A stretch of 38,323 nt of DNA from Levilactobacillus hammesii DSM 16381 (GCF_001434395.1 NZ_AZFS01000061.1:124470-162792), one strand, 5' to 3'. Shown: positions 25,140 to 32,775, counted from the first letter of the stretch. The notes: a model not told the origin generated them from the sequence alone. Numbers and translations are program-made.

Positions 25140-25161
25140 TTAATTTAAGAAAATAAACTAA
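25140..25161. promoter_or_regulatory. XylR-like operator O2
   Basis: TTAATTTA-N6-TAAACTAA on the plus strand, the same half-sites and spacer as O1, 206 bp further upstream. The rest of 25162-25347 shows only a loose inverted repeat (CAGGGTTTCAT / ATGAAAACCTG) and no gene. Confidence 0.6.
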
Positions 25162-25347
25162 TGGGAGGCTATAAACCATCGCTCACAACTTATCAGTCGA
25201 TACCCCTTGAGCTATCAGGGTTTCATTCGGATTCTCGATTCCTGACTTCATGAAAACCTGACCACTTTTTCCCACGAGTTTAGGGCAAGTCAGCCGCTGA
25301 CCCCCGCCTTTTCACCGTTTCACGTTCGCTCACCTGCTGACAGGGAC

Positions 25348-25388
25348 AAAAATGGCCGCCCCGTGTTTCAAATCGGGGAGCGGCCATT
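25348..25388 (-). terminator. Terminator of the phosphoribosyltransferase operon
   Basis: On the minus strand AATGGCCGC-T-CCCCG pairs with CGGGG-CGGCCATT and is followed by T5. It lies about 45 bp past the stop codon. Confidence 0.85.
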
Positions 25389-25431
25389 CGCTTTTCAAGT
25401 TTGTTTAATTTTTTAGACATAACCCAATAGG

Positions 25432-25974
25432 CTATAGCGGAAACAGTGGCAGCTCTGCCAGAAATGCAATGTCCGGCCGGTCTACCGCGTCGCCTTCCGC
25501 TAGGATTGCCATCTGACCAACCACCGTGGCACCCGCTTTTTCAATCAACGCCTTAGCCGCACGCAACGATCCGCCACTGCTGATGACGTCGTCGACGATA
25601 ACGACCTTCTTGGCCACCAATCGATCCGCGTCGGCGCCATCGAGCACCAACTGTTGCGGCGCACTGGTGGTGATGGCTTTGACCGGAATCGTCAGGGGCG
25701 CCATCATGTAGTCCTTCATGCTCTTACGTAAAACCACGAACTGCGGATGGTTCGTCACCCGACTGAGTTCTTGGGCCAACGGAATGCCTTTGCTTTCCAG
25801 CGTCACAAAATAATCGAACTCGGCTGGTAGTCTTTTGGCCAGGGCTTGCGCCGCATAGTCCGTCAGTTCAGCATCGCCCAGCAACACGAAGGAGGCAATC
25901 GCCAAGTCCTCGCTAATTGGTAAAATCGGTAAGTGGCGCGTCAACGGCCCCACCTTAAGTTCATAAGTTTTCAC
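25432..25974 (-). CDS. Purine-type phosphoribosyltransferase (adenine PRTase-like)
   Basis: A 180-residue type I phosphoribosyltransferase, which joins a purine base to PRPP to form the nucleotide. The PRPP-binding loop VVIVDDVISSGGS lies at 124-136, and an ESKG turn (60-63) followed by RKSMKDYM (83-90) matches the ESRG and RK blocks of adenine and xanthine PRTases. It follows a NCS2 permease gene by only 3 bp, so base uptake and salvage are coupled. The base (adenine, guanine, xanthine or other) is not certain; the generic apt-like assignment is safest. The ribosome binding site lies in the last codons of the permease gene. Confidence 0.87.
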   Translation of the reverse strand: MKTYELKVGPLTRHLPILPISEDLAIASFVLLGDAELTDYAAQALAKRLPAEFDYFVTLESKGIPLAQELSRVTNHPQFVVLRKSMKDYMMAPLTIPVKAITTSAPQQLVLDGADADRLVAKKVVIVDDVISSGGSLRAAKALIEKAGATVVGQMAILAEGDAVDRPDIAFLAELPLFPL

Positions 25975-25977
25975 GAA

Positions 25978-27054
25978 TTAGACCCCCAATCCCAAGAGTG
26001 GCAAACCAAACTTCAAGATGGCCCCTGCAAGCAAACCGGCAAACGGATCGGCCACCGCCGTAATAACTAACGTGATCGCCGCGATCGTGGCGGTTGGGCC
26101 TTGGAGGGCCAGCCCCGCATTAACCGGGAAGATCACCACCGCACCCAGAATAAAGAGGAACCCGGCAATGGACGCGCTCGGCACATACTTCCCCAACTTG
26201 GGTAACCAACCCACTGCCAGGATGCCGGCCATGATTAACATCATCATGATTCCGGCTACCACTGGTTCCGGTGCGCTTGCCGTCGCCGAAATGATCGCTT
26301 CAACCGGTGCACCACCCAATAAACTGGTCCCCATGTCCGCAATCGACTGCGTAATCGTCAGCAAGTTGAGATCAACCGGATTGGGCTTCTGCCCCGTCAT
26401 CTGGCCCGTAATCAAGCCGTATGAAATGTTGGCCCCGATATTCAGGCAGGCCAGACTCAGCGCACCACGAACCACACGAACGTTCACGGTTGGCTTGGTG
26501 AAAATAAAGCGCCGTGCGGTGACGTGTTCCGGCAGTTCCGCGCGGTAGTGTTGCACAAAGACCGCCGCTAGACTGGAGCCCACCACCGAAACCACAATGG
26601 TCCACACCAAGTCCTTGGTGATCAGGTAGGTGACCGCGGCAAGCGCGACCGACAGCCATCCCGTAAGTTGCTCGTCTTTGGCCATACTCAGGGCAATCTT
26701 GGCCAGCATGATGCCGACACCGGCCATCATCCCGGCCATAATGCCATTACCCAAGACGTCAACGATCTTGGTCAGCGTCCCGGTGACCCCAATCAGCAGC
26801 ATCACGATCGAGCCACCTAAAATAATCGAGGTCCGTTCGCGTAGATTGTGGCCTAGCTTTCCCGTTAAGGCCAGCGACTCCGCCTGAAACGACAACGGGG
26901 CAACGGCCCCAAAGGCCCCGTTCACCGCCGATGCAAAAATAAACGAAAACATTGTTGGAAAAATTGCAAAACCGAGCGACATCGCCATAATTCCTTGTGG
27001 AATGCCGTTTAAGACTACCCCGATGGCCGCTAACAAATCGGCTATCCAGTGCAT
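25978..27054 (-). CDS. NCS2-family nucleobase permease
   Basis: A 358-residue, highly hydrophobic carrier of the NCS2 (nucleobase:cation symporter-2/AzgA-like) group. It is shorter than typical UraA or PbuX (about 430), with glycine-rich segments such as GIMAGMMAGVGIMLAKIAL and PSASIAGFLFILGAVV that resemble the substrate-site helices. The neighbouring phosphoribosyltransferase suggests a purine base as cargo. The ATG at 27054 has GGAGG 8 bases upstream; an ATG two codons earlier is too close to that site. No purine riboswitch was found upstream (27055-27349); that region has only an imperfect inverted repeat with ATTCGT/ACGAAT half-sites near 27145-27190. Confidence 0.82.
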   Translation of the reverse strand: MHWIADLLAAIGVVLNGIPQGIMAMSLGFAIFPTMFSFIFASAVNGAFGAVAPLSFQAESLALTGKLGHNLRERTSIILGGSIVMLLIGVTGTLTKIVDVLGNGIMAGMMAGVGIMLAKIALSMAKDEQLTGWLSVALAAVTYLITKDLVWTIVVSVVGSSLAAVFVQHYRAELPEHVTARRFIFTKPTVNVRVVRGALSLACLNIGANISYGLITGQMTGQKPNPVDLNLLTITQSIADMGTSLLGGAPVEAIISATASAPEPVVAGIMMMLIMAGILAVGWLPKLGKYVPSASIAGFLFILGAVVIFPVNAGLALQGPTATIAAITLVITAVADPFAGLLAGAILKFGLPLLGLGV

Positions 27055-27265
27055 AATCATTTCCTCCCCATTAGAAACGGTTTATTCGTATTTCTTCTTC
27101 ATCATACGGTATGGGATGACTTAAGTCCATCTTTATTTCTATATTCACGAATATTCTATATAAATATCGTCATTAAATTCGTATATAGTTCCATCGTCTG
27201 ATTACTCAACCACTGATCTATCATCGGCCGCAACCATCCCCAGGCCCGCTGCGAAGCCTAAATGC

Positions 27266-27294
27266 TTGCGGTTTGGGTTGCTTTCCCGTATGAT
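27266..27294 (+). promoter_or_regulatory. Promoter of the MerR gene
   Basis: TTGCGG (27266-27271), 17 bp, TATGAT (27289-27294), about 55 bp before the start codon. Confidence 0.6.
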
Positions 27295-27306
27295 AATGAA
27301 CAATTG

Positions 27307-27323
27307 CTTCGAGTTACTCGAAG
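27307..27323 (+). promoter_or_regulatory. Inverted repeat in the merR leader (possible operator)
   Basis: CTTCGAG-TTA-CTCGAAG, a perfect 7 bp inverted repeat just past the likely transcription start and 27 bp before the start codon. It could bind the MerR protein itself. Confidence 0.45.
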
Positions 27324-27349
27324 GTGAGTTCCGCAAGGAGGAAAAGTCA

Positions 27350-27769
27350 ATGTCGTATACCATTCATGAAGTCGCCGAAAAAATGGGCATCTCTACTTAT
27401 AGCATTCGCTATTACCACGAGCACGGGATGTTGCCATTTGTCCAGCGCGATGAGAATAACAATCGGGTCTTTGAGGACAGTGACCTTGAGTGGCTGAACA
27501 TCATCGTTTGCCTACGTGCAACGGGCATGTCGGTCGCCCGCATCAAACACTACCTCGCCCTCGCACAGGATGGTGACGAAACCGTTCCCGAACGCTACGA
27601 AATGATGAAGGAACAACAGGCCCAAACGTTACAGGAGATTAAGGATCTTCAGCAACACCTGGCCACCATCAATTTCAAAGTCGATCACTACGCCGCTTTG
27701 ATGGAGAATCATGAACCCGATAGTTTTATCCCGTCCGATCTTCAACGAAAAACGGCGGTCAGTCACTAA
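27350..27769 (+). CDS. MerR-family transcriptional regulator
   Basis: A 139-residue MerR-type activator/repressor. The N-terminal winged helix YTIHEVAEKMGISTYSIRYYHEHGML (2-27) is diagnostic, followed by the RDENNNRVFEDSDLEWLNII second wing and a C-terminal coiled coil (about 85-120) for dimerisation. It lacks the metal-binding Cys residues of CueR or ZntR (a single Cys in IIVCLRATGMS), so it belongs to the stress or small-molecule group, of which several in lactobacilli control oxidoreductases. The Old Yellow Enzyme at 28162-29349 converges with it and may be a target, but this is only proximity. ATG with AAGGAGG 10 bases upstream. Confidence 0.92.
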   Translation: MSYTIHEVAEKMGISTYSIRYYHEHGMLPFVQRDENNNRVFEDSDLEWLNIIVCLRATGMSVARIKHYLALAQDGDETVPERYEMMKEQQAQTLQEIKDLQQHLATINFKVDHYAALMENHEPDSFIPSDLQRKTAVSH

Positions 27770-27784
27770 AGGTAAACTGCATTC

Positions 27785-27813
27785 AAGTCCACAACGTGCT
27801 GTGGACTTTTTTT
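27785..27813 (+). terminator. Terminator of the MerR gene
   Basis: AAGTCCACA, 6-base loop, TGTGGACTT, then T5. Confidence 0.9.
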
Positions 27814-27939
27814 CTTGATAAAGCAGGTCCGTGTTCAGCATACATTATTAATAATAATCATTAGCCAGTTAACATTAATAATGAATAAATTAATAATTCG
27901 AGTGACTATCCTCAAACTCAAAAAACTATTAGGTATGAC

Positions 27940-27974
27940 AAAGGCCCCGGAACGCACGCGTTCTGAGGCCTTTT
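27940..27974 (+). terminator. Hairpin with T-run in the convergent gap
   Basis: AAAGGCC ... GAACG-CACG-CGTTC ... GGCCTTTT. It has the form of a terminator, but no gene ends directly before it. The 390 bp between the MerR and OYE genes hold this hairpin, the terminator at 27785 and the repeat at 28044; no coding region was found. Confidence 0.55.
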
Positions 27975-28043
27975 CTATGTCGCTTTTCATTGGTGCCGGG
28001 ACATCACTCAAAAACCATTTTTTTGCCATTATGGTGCCGAAAC

Positions 28044-28154
28044 GTGGGACAGAGGGCAGATCCCTGCGCTTAACCCCATTAAGGTAACAATCCAAGCCCA
28101 GGATTCTTACCTTAATGACGTTAATGCTCAGGATCTAAGCGCCCTCTGTCCCAC
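28044..28154 (-). repeat. 111 bp hairpin element, copy 1
   Basis: Perfect 14 bp terminal arms GTGGGACAGAGGGC and GCCCTCTGTCCCAC. Nested inside are GCGCTTA/TAAGCGC, CATTAAGGTAA/TTACCTTAATG and AATCC/GGATT, so nearly the whole element folds as one hairpin. A second copy of identical length lies at 38211-38321; homology also covers the roughly 20 bp before the left arm (CCATTATGGTG...GAAAC). This copy lies 7 bp beyond the OYE stop codon. It could be a MITE-like element or a 3' RNA structure. Confidence 0.85.
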
Positions 28155-28161
28155 TCTTTTC

Positions 28162-29349
28162 CTACATCTTCTTTTCAAAACCTTCCATTGGGGCCGCCTG
28201 ATTCTGATAATCAGCCGCGGTCTCCGGATCGGTCGTAAAGTGCATCACGCTGTAGAAGGCACCCTTCAGGTAGTCTTGCATAGCTCGTGGAATCTGCAAT
28301 TCCGTCATTTCACTCGGTGAGAGTTGGTAACGAATGCTGGCTTCATCCCCATCAATCACCTTTTCCATCCATTGAGGTTCGCGAATCATCTCACGCCCCA
28401 TAGCGACAAAATCAGCACCCATGGCCAAAACGCCATCGGCATCCGCCGGCGTTTCCACGGAACCCACACCAATCAGCGGCTTGCGTCCGGCTAACTGGGC
28501 CACCAGCTTCGTCATGATCGGCTCATGGTCCGCCTTGTCATTCAAGGACGTCCGCTGAGCAGACCCCATCGAGGTGTGGACGTAATCCACCACGGAATCT
28601 CCCAGCATATCGACGAAGGCTAACGTATCGGCCAACCGAATCCCTGGCGTCTCAATTTCTTCCGGTGAAATACGGTAACCCAGCAAGAAGGGGCGATCGG
28701 CATACTGGTCAATGGCTGCGTGGACACTGGCAATCACGGCCTTAGCAAAGGCCATTCGGTCATCGCGATCGCCGCCCCACTGATCGTCACGCCGATTTGA
28801 GTTCGGGGAAAAGAACTGCTGCAACAGGTAGGTGTTAGCGCCGTGAAGCTCAACCCCATCAAAACCGGCGGCAATGGCCCGCCGCGTTGCGTCACCAAAC
28901 GCCACGATGATCTCATCGATTTCGGCAGCGGTTAGTTCACGTGGTGTCTGCGAATCAGCGGGAAATACGGCCTTAACGGCACTGGCACTGACCGGTTGGT
29001 TGCCACGCAGAATCTTATCATTAGACTTCCGGCCAGCATGGAAAATCTGAAGCACGGCCTTGGTGCCGTTGCGTTTCATGGCATGAGCTAACTCGCTCAG
29101 CCCCGCAATATCACTGTCATTGGCAATCGACACTTCGCCTTCAAATCCCTTGCCACTGGCAATCACGTTGGCGACTTCGCCCACAATCATGCCCAGACCA
29201 CCGGAACGAGCGCCATAATAGGCAATCTCATCGTTTGTGACATGACCATCGTAGAAGCTAGACATGGTCGTCGTAGGGGACATGACCACGCGGTTCTTCA
29301 GCGTCATGCCATTTTCAAAAGTATAGGGTGCCATAAATTTATGTGTCAT
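28162..29349 (-). CDS. Old Yellow Enzyme family NADH:flavin oxidoreductase
   Basis: A 395-residue FMN-dependent TIM-barrel oxidoreductase that reduces activated C=C bonds or related substrates using NAD(P)H. Family features are NRVVMSPTTT (FMN contact), LQIFHAGRKSN, the substrate-binding HGANTYLLQQFFSPNSNRRDD block with the His/Asn pair and the conserved Gln-Phe, RISPEE, and GVGSVETPADADGVLAMGADFVAMGREMI near the C-terminus, which binds the FMN phosphate (written here as the region about 310-340). The ATG at 29349 has GGTGG 8 bases upstream. It overlaps the end of the small winged-helix gene by 11 bp, so the two are co-translated. Physiological substrate unknown. Confidence 0.93.
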   Translation of the reverse strand: MTHKFMAPYTFENGMTLKNRVVMSPTTTMSSFYDGHVTNDEIAYYGARSGGLGMIVGEVANVIASGKGFEGEVSIANDSDIAGLSELAHAMKRNGTKAVLQIFHAGRKSNDKILRGNQPVSASAVKAVFPADSQTPRELTAAEIDEIIVAFGDATRRAIAAGFDGVELHGANTYLLQQFFSPNSNRRDDQWGGDRDDRMAFAKAVIASVHAAIDQYADRPFLLGYRISPEEIETPGIRLADTLAFVDMLGDSVVDYVHTSMGSAQRTSLNDKADHEPIMTKLVAQLAGRKPLIGVGSVETPADADGVLAMGADFVAMGREMIREPQWMEKVIDGDEASIRYQLSPSEMTELQIPRAMQDYLKGAFYSVMHFTTDPETAADYQNQAAPMEGFEKKM

Positions 29350-29647
29350 CAGTATTTCCACCTTCCTGAATTTGCGAACACGTTTGAATTGCACTTAAAA
29401 TGGGCCGGAGCGTTTCTCCCGCGGCGGTCAACGACCAGCGCCATTGTTTCATGTGAAACATCACGAGTTGGTGACGTTGGAGCTGCAACAGTCCCAGCCA
29501 ACAACGACCATGGTGGTGCAGCGGTATCTGCCGCAACAGTTGGCCCGGCGTCTGCGCCTGTTCCGCTAACAGCAACAGTAACTGCCACTGTATCGGTTGG
29601 GTCACCATCGCTCGCGTTGCTTGTAGTCCTCGACATGTTGGTTCCAT
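29339..29647 (-). CDS. Small winged-helix regulator (HxlR-like, divergent)
   Basis: A 102-residue protein whose pattern follows the HxlR winged helix: IQWQLLLLLAEQAQTPGQLL (helices), RQIPLHHHGRCWLGLLQLQRHQLV (recognition region) and the wing WRWSLTAAGETLRPIL. The WxLLLLL start and the SLTAAGETLRPIL end are close to W..LIL.EL and SLTELGRSL..VL in HxlR proteins. It lacks the usual N-terminal Cys. The ATG at 29647 is supported by AGGAGG 6 bases upstream. It ends 11 bp inside the oxidoreductase gene, so it probably regulates its own operon, perhaps in response to the substrate or redox state. A parS-like 16-mer lies inside the gene. The family call is by pattern only. Confidence 0.72.
   Translation of the reverse strand: MEPTCRGLQATRAMVTQPIQWQLLLLLAEQAQTPGQLLRQIPLHHHGRCWLGLLQLQRHQLVMFHMKQWRWSLTAAGETLRPILSAIQTCSQIQEGGNTDDT
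29445..29460. other. parS-like ParB (Spo0J) binding site
   Basis: TGTTTCATGTGAAACA, one base different from the perfect palindrome TGTTTCACGTGAAACA bound by ParB. It lies within the small winged-helix gene, as parS sites often lie inside genes. A perfect site is at 35630-35645. Confidence 0.75.
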
Positions 29648-29692
29648 CGGCCACCTCCTCAACATCACTTAGCTTACGAGCATGCGACCAAT

Positions 29693-29721
29693 AAAAAAAG
29701 AAGGCACTTTAAAGTACCTTC
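29693..29721 (-). terminator. Terminator of the HxlR gene
   Basis: On the minus strand GAAGGTACTTTAAAGTGCCTTC folds on itself and is followed by T7, directly after the stop codon. Confidence 0.85.
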
Positions 29722-29723
29722 CA

Positions 29724-30095
29724 TTAATTCTCTAAAATATGAGTGAAACCCGCATGATCATTGCGAATCTCCATGTCGGGTAACTGGGTTGCCCGTTGTT
29801 CGCCCCACAGAGACATCTGAATCAGGATTTGGCCCAGTGAACGTCCCAGATCGGTCAGTTCATAGACCACCTTGAACGGGGCTCGTTCGCCATACACGCG
29901 CCGCGTAATAATGGCATCCGCTTCCAGCTCACGCAACTGTTGCGTGAGCACTTTTTGTGAAATAGTCGGTAATGCCTGACGCAGGTCACACGTTCGCTGC
30001 GGCCGATTGCCCAGATGGCACAGCAATTGCGGCTTCCACTTACCACTAATGACCCCCAACGTGGCTTCAACACCATTGTTATACAACTTCTTCAC
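29724..30095 (-). CDS. HxlR-family transcriptional regulator
   Basis: A 123-residue winged-helix regulator. KWKPQLLCHLGNRPQRTCDLRQAL, ISQKVLTQQLRELEADAIITRRVY and VYELTDLGRSLGQIL are the standard blocks of HxlR/YodB proteins. A single Cys (C in TCDLRQ and another in LLCHL) could serve redox sensing, as in YodB-type quinone sensors, which often control oxidoreductases like the one downstream. The GTG at 30095 has GGAGG 7 bases upstream. It is separated by a terminator from the second, smaller winged-helix gene, so two related regulators precede the Old Yellow Enzyme gene. Confidence 0.9.
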   Translation of the reverse strand: MKKLYNNGVEATLGVISGKWKPQLLCHLGNRPQRTCDLRQALPTISQKVLTQQLRELEADAIITRRVYGERAPFKVVYELTDLGRSLGQILIQMSLWGEQRATQLPDMEIRNDHAGFTHILEN

Positions 30096-30262
30096 GTGAT
30101 GACCTCCCAGCATTTTTTCTTAGTTTACCGCAAAAGTATCGTTTTGGGGAGTAGGCACCTTTTGGTAACCATGACATTGACGCCATTGTTTTTCATCAAA
30201 ACCGTATGTTCCTCTGTAAAACGTGTATAATAAATGCAATTTATCCCCTAGGAGGTCTGCTT

Positions 30263-31351
30263 ATGCTCAAACCACCAGCCCTGAAGCCCGGCGACCGGGT
30301 CGCCATCGTGAGTCTCTCCAGTGGCGTCCTCGGCGAGTCCTTTGCCGCGCACGAACTGAAACGTGGTCAACAACGACTCCGTGAACTCGGCCTGATTCCA
30401 GTCACCATGCCCCATGCCTGCCAGGGCCTGTCCTACTTAGAGGCTCATCCCGAAGCCCGGGCAGCCGATTTGAAGACGGCCTTCACCGATCCCACCATTA
30501 AGGGCATCTTCTGCGCGATTGGCGGCATTGACACTTATCGGTTAGCGCCCTATCTCCTGGGCGATCCCGAATTTATCACGGCCGTTCATGCTCAGCCAAA
30601 ACTGTTCACGGGTTTCTCCGACACTACTGTTGATCACTTGATGCTCTATAAATTAGGACTCACGACCTATTACGGTCCCAACCTATTAAACGACTTGGCC
30701 GAACTGGGTCCCACCCTCCTGCCCTATACGCAGCAAACCCTTGAACACTACCTGCAGAACCCCGCCACCACGCCCATTATCAGCAGTCCCATCTGGTACG
30801 AGGAACGCACGGATTTTTCACCCGCGGCACTGGATACGCTACGTATCAGTCATCCGGAGACGCGGGGCTACGAGGTTCTTCGGGGAACTGGGCAGGTAAC
30901 GGGCCACTTACTCGGTGGGTGCATCGACAGTCTCAACAGCCTCTTAACCGATCCCCACTATCCCGACGAACCCGAGATTGCCCAGAAATACGGCCTGCTT
31001 CCAGCACCGGCAACGTGGCAAGATAAGATTCTCTTCTTGGAAACCAGCGAAGAACAACCCACGCCAGCGGCCTACCTCACCATGCTCCAAAATCTCCAGT
31101 CGGCGGGAATTTTGGGCAACGTTCGCGCGATCATTGCCGGTAAACCACAGAATGAGCGTTACTATGAGGACTACTGTCGGGCCCTGTTGACGGCAACCGC
31201 GGATGATCACACCCCTATCATGGCCAACCTCAACTTCGGCCACGCCTACCCTCGCACGGCCTTGCCTTACGGTTTATCGGCCGAAGTGGACTTTGACGAC
31301 AAGACCCTCACCGTCACGGAACCCTTCTTCGCTGGCGAGGTGACAGCTTGA
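30263..31351 (+). CDS. S66-family peptidase (LD-carboxypeptidase / MccF-like)
   Basis: A 362-residue serine peptidase of family S66, which includes LD-carboxypeptidases that trim murein peptides and MccF proteins that cleave microcin C-like compounds. The nucleophile is S119 in TGFSDTT; AIGGIDTYRL precedes it as the oxyanion loop region, LFLETSEE gives the Glu, and NFGHAYPR near the C-terminus gives the His of the Ser-Glu-His triad. No signal peptide is seen, so it acts in the cytosol, in line with peptide recycling or antibiotic detoxification. The ATG at 30263 has AGGAGG 7 bases upstream. A perfect TATAAT lies at 30226-30231. Which of the two activities applies cannot be told. Confidence 0.9.
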   Translation: MLKPPALKPGDRVAIVSLSSGVLGESFAAHELKRGQQRLRELGLIPVTMPHACQGLSYLEAHPEARAADLKTAFTDPTIKGIFCAIGGIDTYRLAPYLLGDPEFITAVHAQPKLFTGFSDTTVDHLMLYKLGLTTYYGPNLLNDLAELGPTLLPYTQQTLEHYLQNPATTPIISSPIWYEERTDFSPAALDTLRISHPETRGYEVLRGTGQVTGHLLGGCIDSLNSLLTDPHYPDEPEIAQKYGLLPAPATWQDKILFLETSEEQPTPAAYLTMLQNLQSAGILGNVRAIIAGKPQNERYYEDYCRALLTATADDHTPIMANLNFGHAYPRTALPYGLSAEVDFDDKTLTVTEPFFAGEVTA

Positions 31352-31451
31352 CCGATACCTATCCTAAGGTAGATACCGCTCAGCCGAACCAATAGATTAA
31401 TAGCTAAAGTATTATTAATAATAAAATTAATTATCAATCGATAGCAACTCT

Positions 31452-31487
31452 AAAAAGGCACATGATCACTGCGATCACGTGCCTTTT
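31452..31487 (-). terminator. Terminator of the CDF gene
   Basis: On the minus strand AAAGGCACGTGATC pairs with GATCATGTGCCTTT across GCAGT, followed by T5; one A-U becomes G-U. The plus side can also act for the S66 gene. Confidence 0.8.
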
Positions 31488-31495
31488 CACTAACC

Positions 31496-32482
31496 TTATT
31501 CAACTGACGTTGCGGGGATTGCCACCACGTCGGTATCCACAATACCAAATTTCAGCCGCATAGCCGCTTCAATCTCTTCCCCCAGACGATAACTGTCCTG
31601 AACCCGCATCTGCGGATCCACCGCAATCACCAGCTCCAGGGTGACCACGTTGCCGTTATAGTGGGCCTTCAGTTCCATCACCTGTTTGACGGCTGGAAAT
31701 GCGGCCGCTGCTTGGCGAAACTCTTCCTCAACCTGGGGATCGAAGTAATCCGCCAGGTTCAGACTGCTCTCCCGGAAGATCTTGACGCCGGCACTTAGAA
31801 TAAAGATCCCGACTAAGATACTGGCAACACCATCTAGCCAGCTCAGCTTGAAGAGCAATGCGCCACCGATAGCGACCATGGTTCCCAGGCTGGTCACGGC
31901 ATCACTCAAACTATCCTGGGCGGCGGCCGTCAACGCGGCATTCTGCAGCTCCCGACCGGCGCGCCGGTTCAACCACCAGACCCCCAGCATGATGACCGTG
32001 GCGATGGCCGCCCCGACCAGCGTGATGGGCTGGGGTACTTCCTGTGTATCCGTATGTAACAGGCTCTTAATGCCCGAGTAGATGACGCTGGCGGCAATAG
32101 CAATCATCACGATCCCCGTAATCAGGGTAAACACGGTCTCGTAATGAAACCGCGTCAGTTGTAGTCGCTGACCACTGTTCGCCAAATCCTCCGGCAGCGG
32201 TTGTCCCATCAGATCATCATCGTGAATGTCCCGCGCGATGTAAATCCCAATCATCAATAAAACCGACGAGATAATCCCCGACAAGTTATTCAGGGCATCC
32301 GCACGTAACGTTTGGGAGTGCCCCACAATCGCGAGATAAAATTCAATCACCGAGATCGCCAGGTACGCCACCACATTGAGTGAGAGGTGCCGTTGCGCGC
32401 CCTTCAATTTCGCCAGCTCGGCACGTTGACGGGCTTGCCATTCAGCCTGCTCACGACGCCGGTGAGCATCTACATCCTTCAT
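31496..32482 (-). CDS. Cation diffusion facilitator (CDF) metal exporter
   Basis: A 328-residue CDF protein with six membrane segments (about 35-215) and a cytoplasmic C-terminal domain that senses metal. It exports divalent metals in exchange for protons. The transport site in segment 2 reads LRADALNNLSG (Asp ... Asn) and in segment 5 AAQDSLSDAVTS (Asp ... Asp). This is unlike the HxxxD of zinc exporters and closer to manganese or iron members of the family. The N-terminus is a charged, possibly coiled segment (REQAEWQARQRAELAKL). ATG with AAGGA 6 bases upstream. Single-gene unit with its own terminator; it diverges from the propanediol dehydrogenase gene. Confidence 0.9.
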   Translation of the reverse strand: MKDVDAHRRREQAEWQARQRAELAKLKGAQRHLSLNVVAYLAISVIEFYLAIVGHSQTLRADALNNLSGIISSVLLMIGIYIARDIHDDDLMGQPLPEDLANSGQRLQLTRFHYETVFTLITGIVMIAIAASVIYSGIKSLLHTDTQEVPQPITLVGAAIATVIMLGVWWLNRRAGRELQNAALTAAAQDSLSDAVTSLGTMVAIGGALLFKLSWLDGVASILVGIFILSAGVKIFRESSLNLADYFDPQVEEEFRQAAAAFPAVKQVMELKAHYNGNVVTLELVIAVDPQMRVQDSYRLGEEIEAAMRLKFGIVDTDVVAIPATSVE

Positions 32483-32596
32483 ATTGATTCCTTCTCACAT
32501 CACAAGATACTTTCATTATACCCACTTTCGTGAAAGAAACGTGGCGAAGCCCGCCTTTAGCCTCCGAAAACAAGGACGATGACGTCAGCCAAACGT

Positions 32597-32610
32597 GTTG
32601 ACTAGTCAAC
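32597..32610. promoter_or_regulatory. Perfect palindrome in divergent intergenic region
   Basis: GTTGACTAGTCAAC, 14 bp, midway between the divergent CDF and dehydrogenase genes. It has the form of a TetR- or MarR-type operator and lies about 115 bp upstream of the CDF start. The rest of 32483-32737 shows no gene. Confidence 0.5.
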
Positions 32611-32737
32611 TTGTTAGACTTTTCATTAACCAAAAAGCCGGTCATTTCGGCGATTTTATTTTTTTATTTTAATCAGAGGAATCCCTTAACCACAGTGTTT
32701 CAGTGGGGATTAATCGCGCCTAAACAGACGAAATATG

Positions 32738-32775
32738 CGAAACCGGTTGCAAACTGTAATCAGCTAAGTTATAAT
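32738..32775 (+). promoter_or_regulatory. Promoter with overlapping cre site, 1,3-propanediol dehydrogenase
   Basis: TTGCAA (32747-32752), 17 bp, TATAAT (32770-32775). On the minus strand TTGCAACCGGTTTCG (32752-32738) fits the cre consensus WTGNAANCGNWNNCW at 14 of 15 positions and covers the -35 box, predicting CcpA repression. Confidence 0.75.

Noticed and set aside
25308-25325. Third parS site at CGTTTCACGTTCG
   Set aside because: Only the left half of the palindrome matches; the right half is different.
27055-27349. Purine riboswitch before the NCS2 permease
   Set aside because: The conserved core motifs of the purine aptamer were not found on the minus strand; only an AT-rich inverted repeat is visible.
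27835-28095. Minus-strand frame beginning MDCYLNGVKRRDLPSV, also present at 38059-38262
   Set aside because: Identical starts come from the shared 111 bp hairpin element; the rest is unrelated and there is no ribosome binding site.
29242-29694. 150-codon plus-strand frame opposite the small winged-helix gene
   Set aside because: It lacks a ribosome binding site and is of low complexity (Thr/Val/Ala repeats), while the minus frame has a good site and an HxlR pattern.
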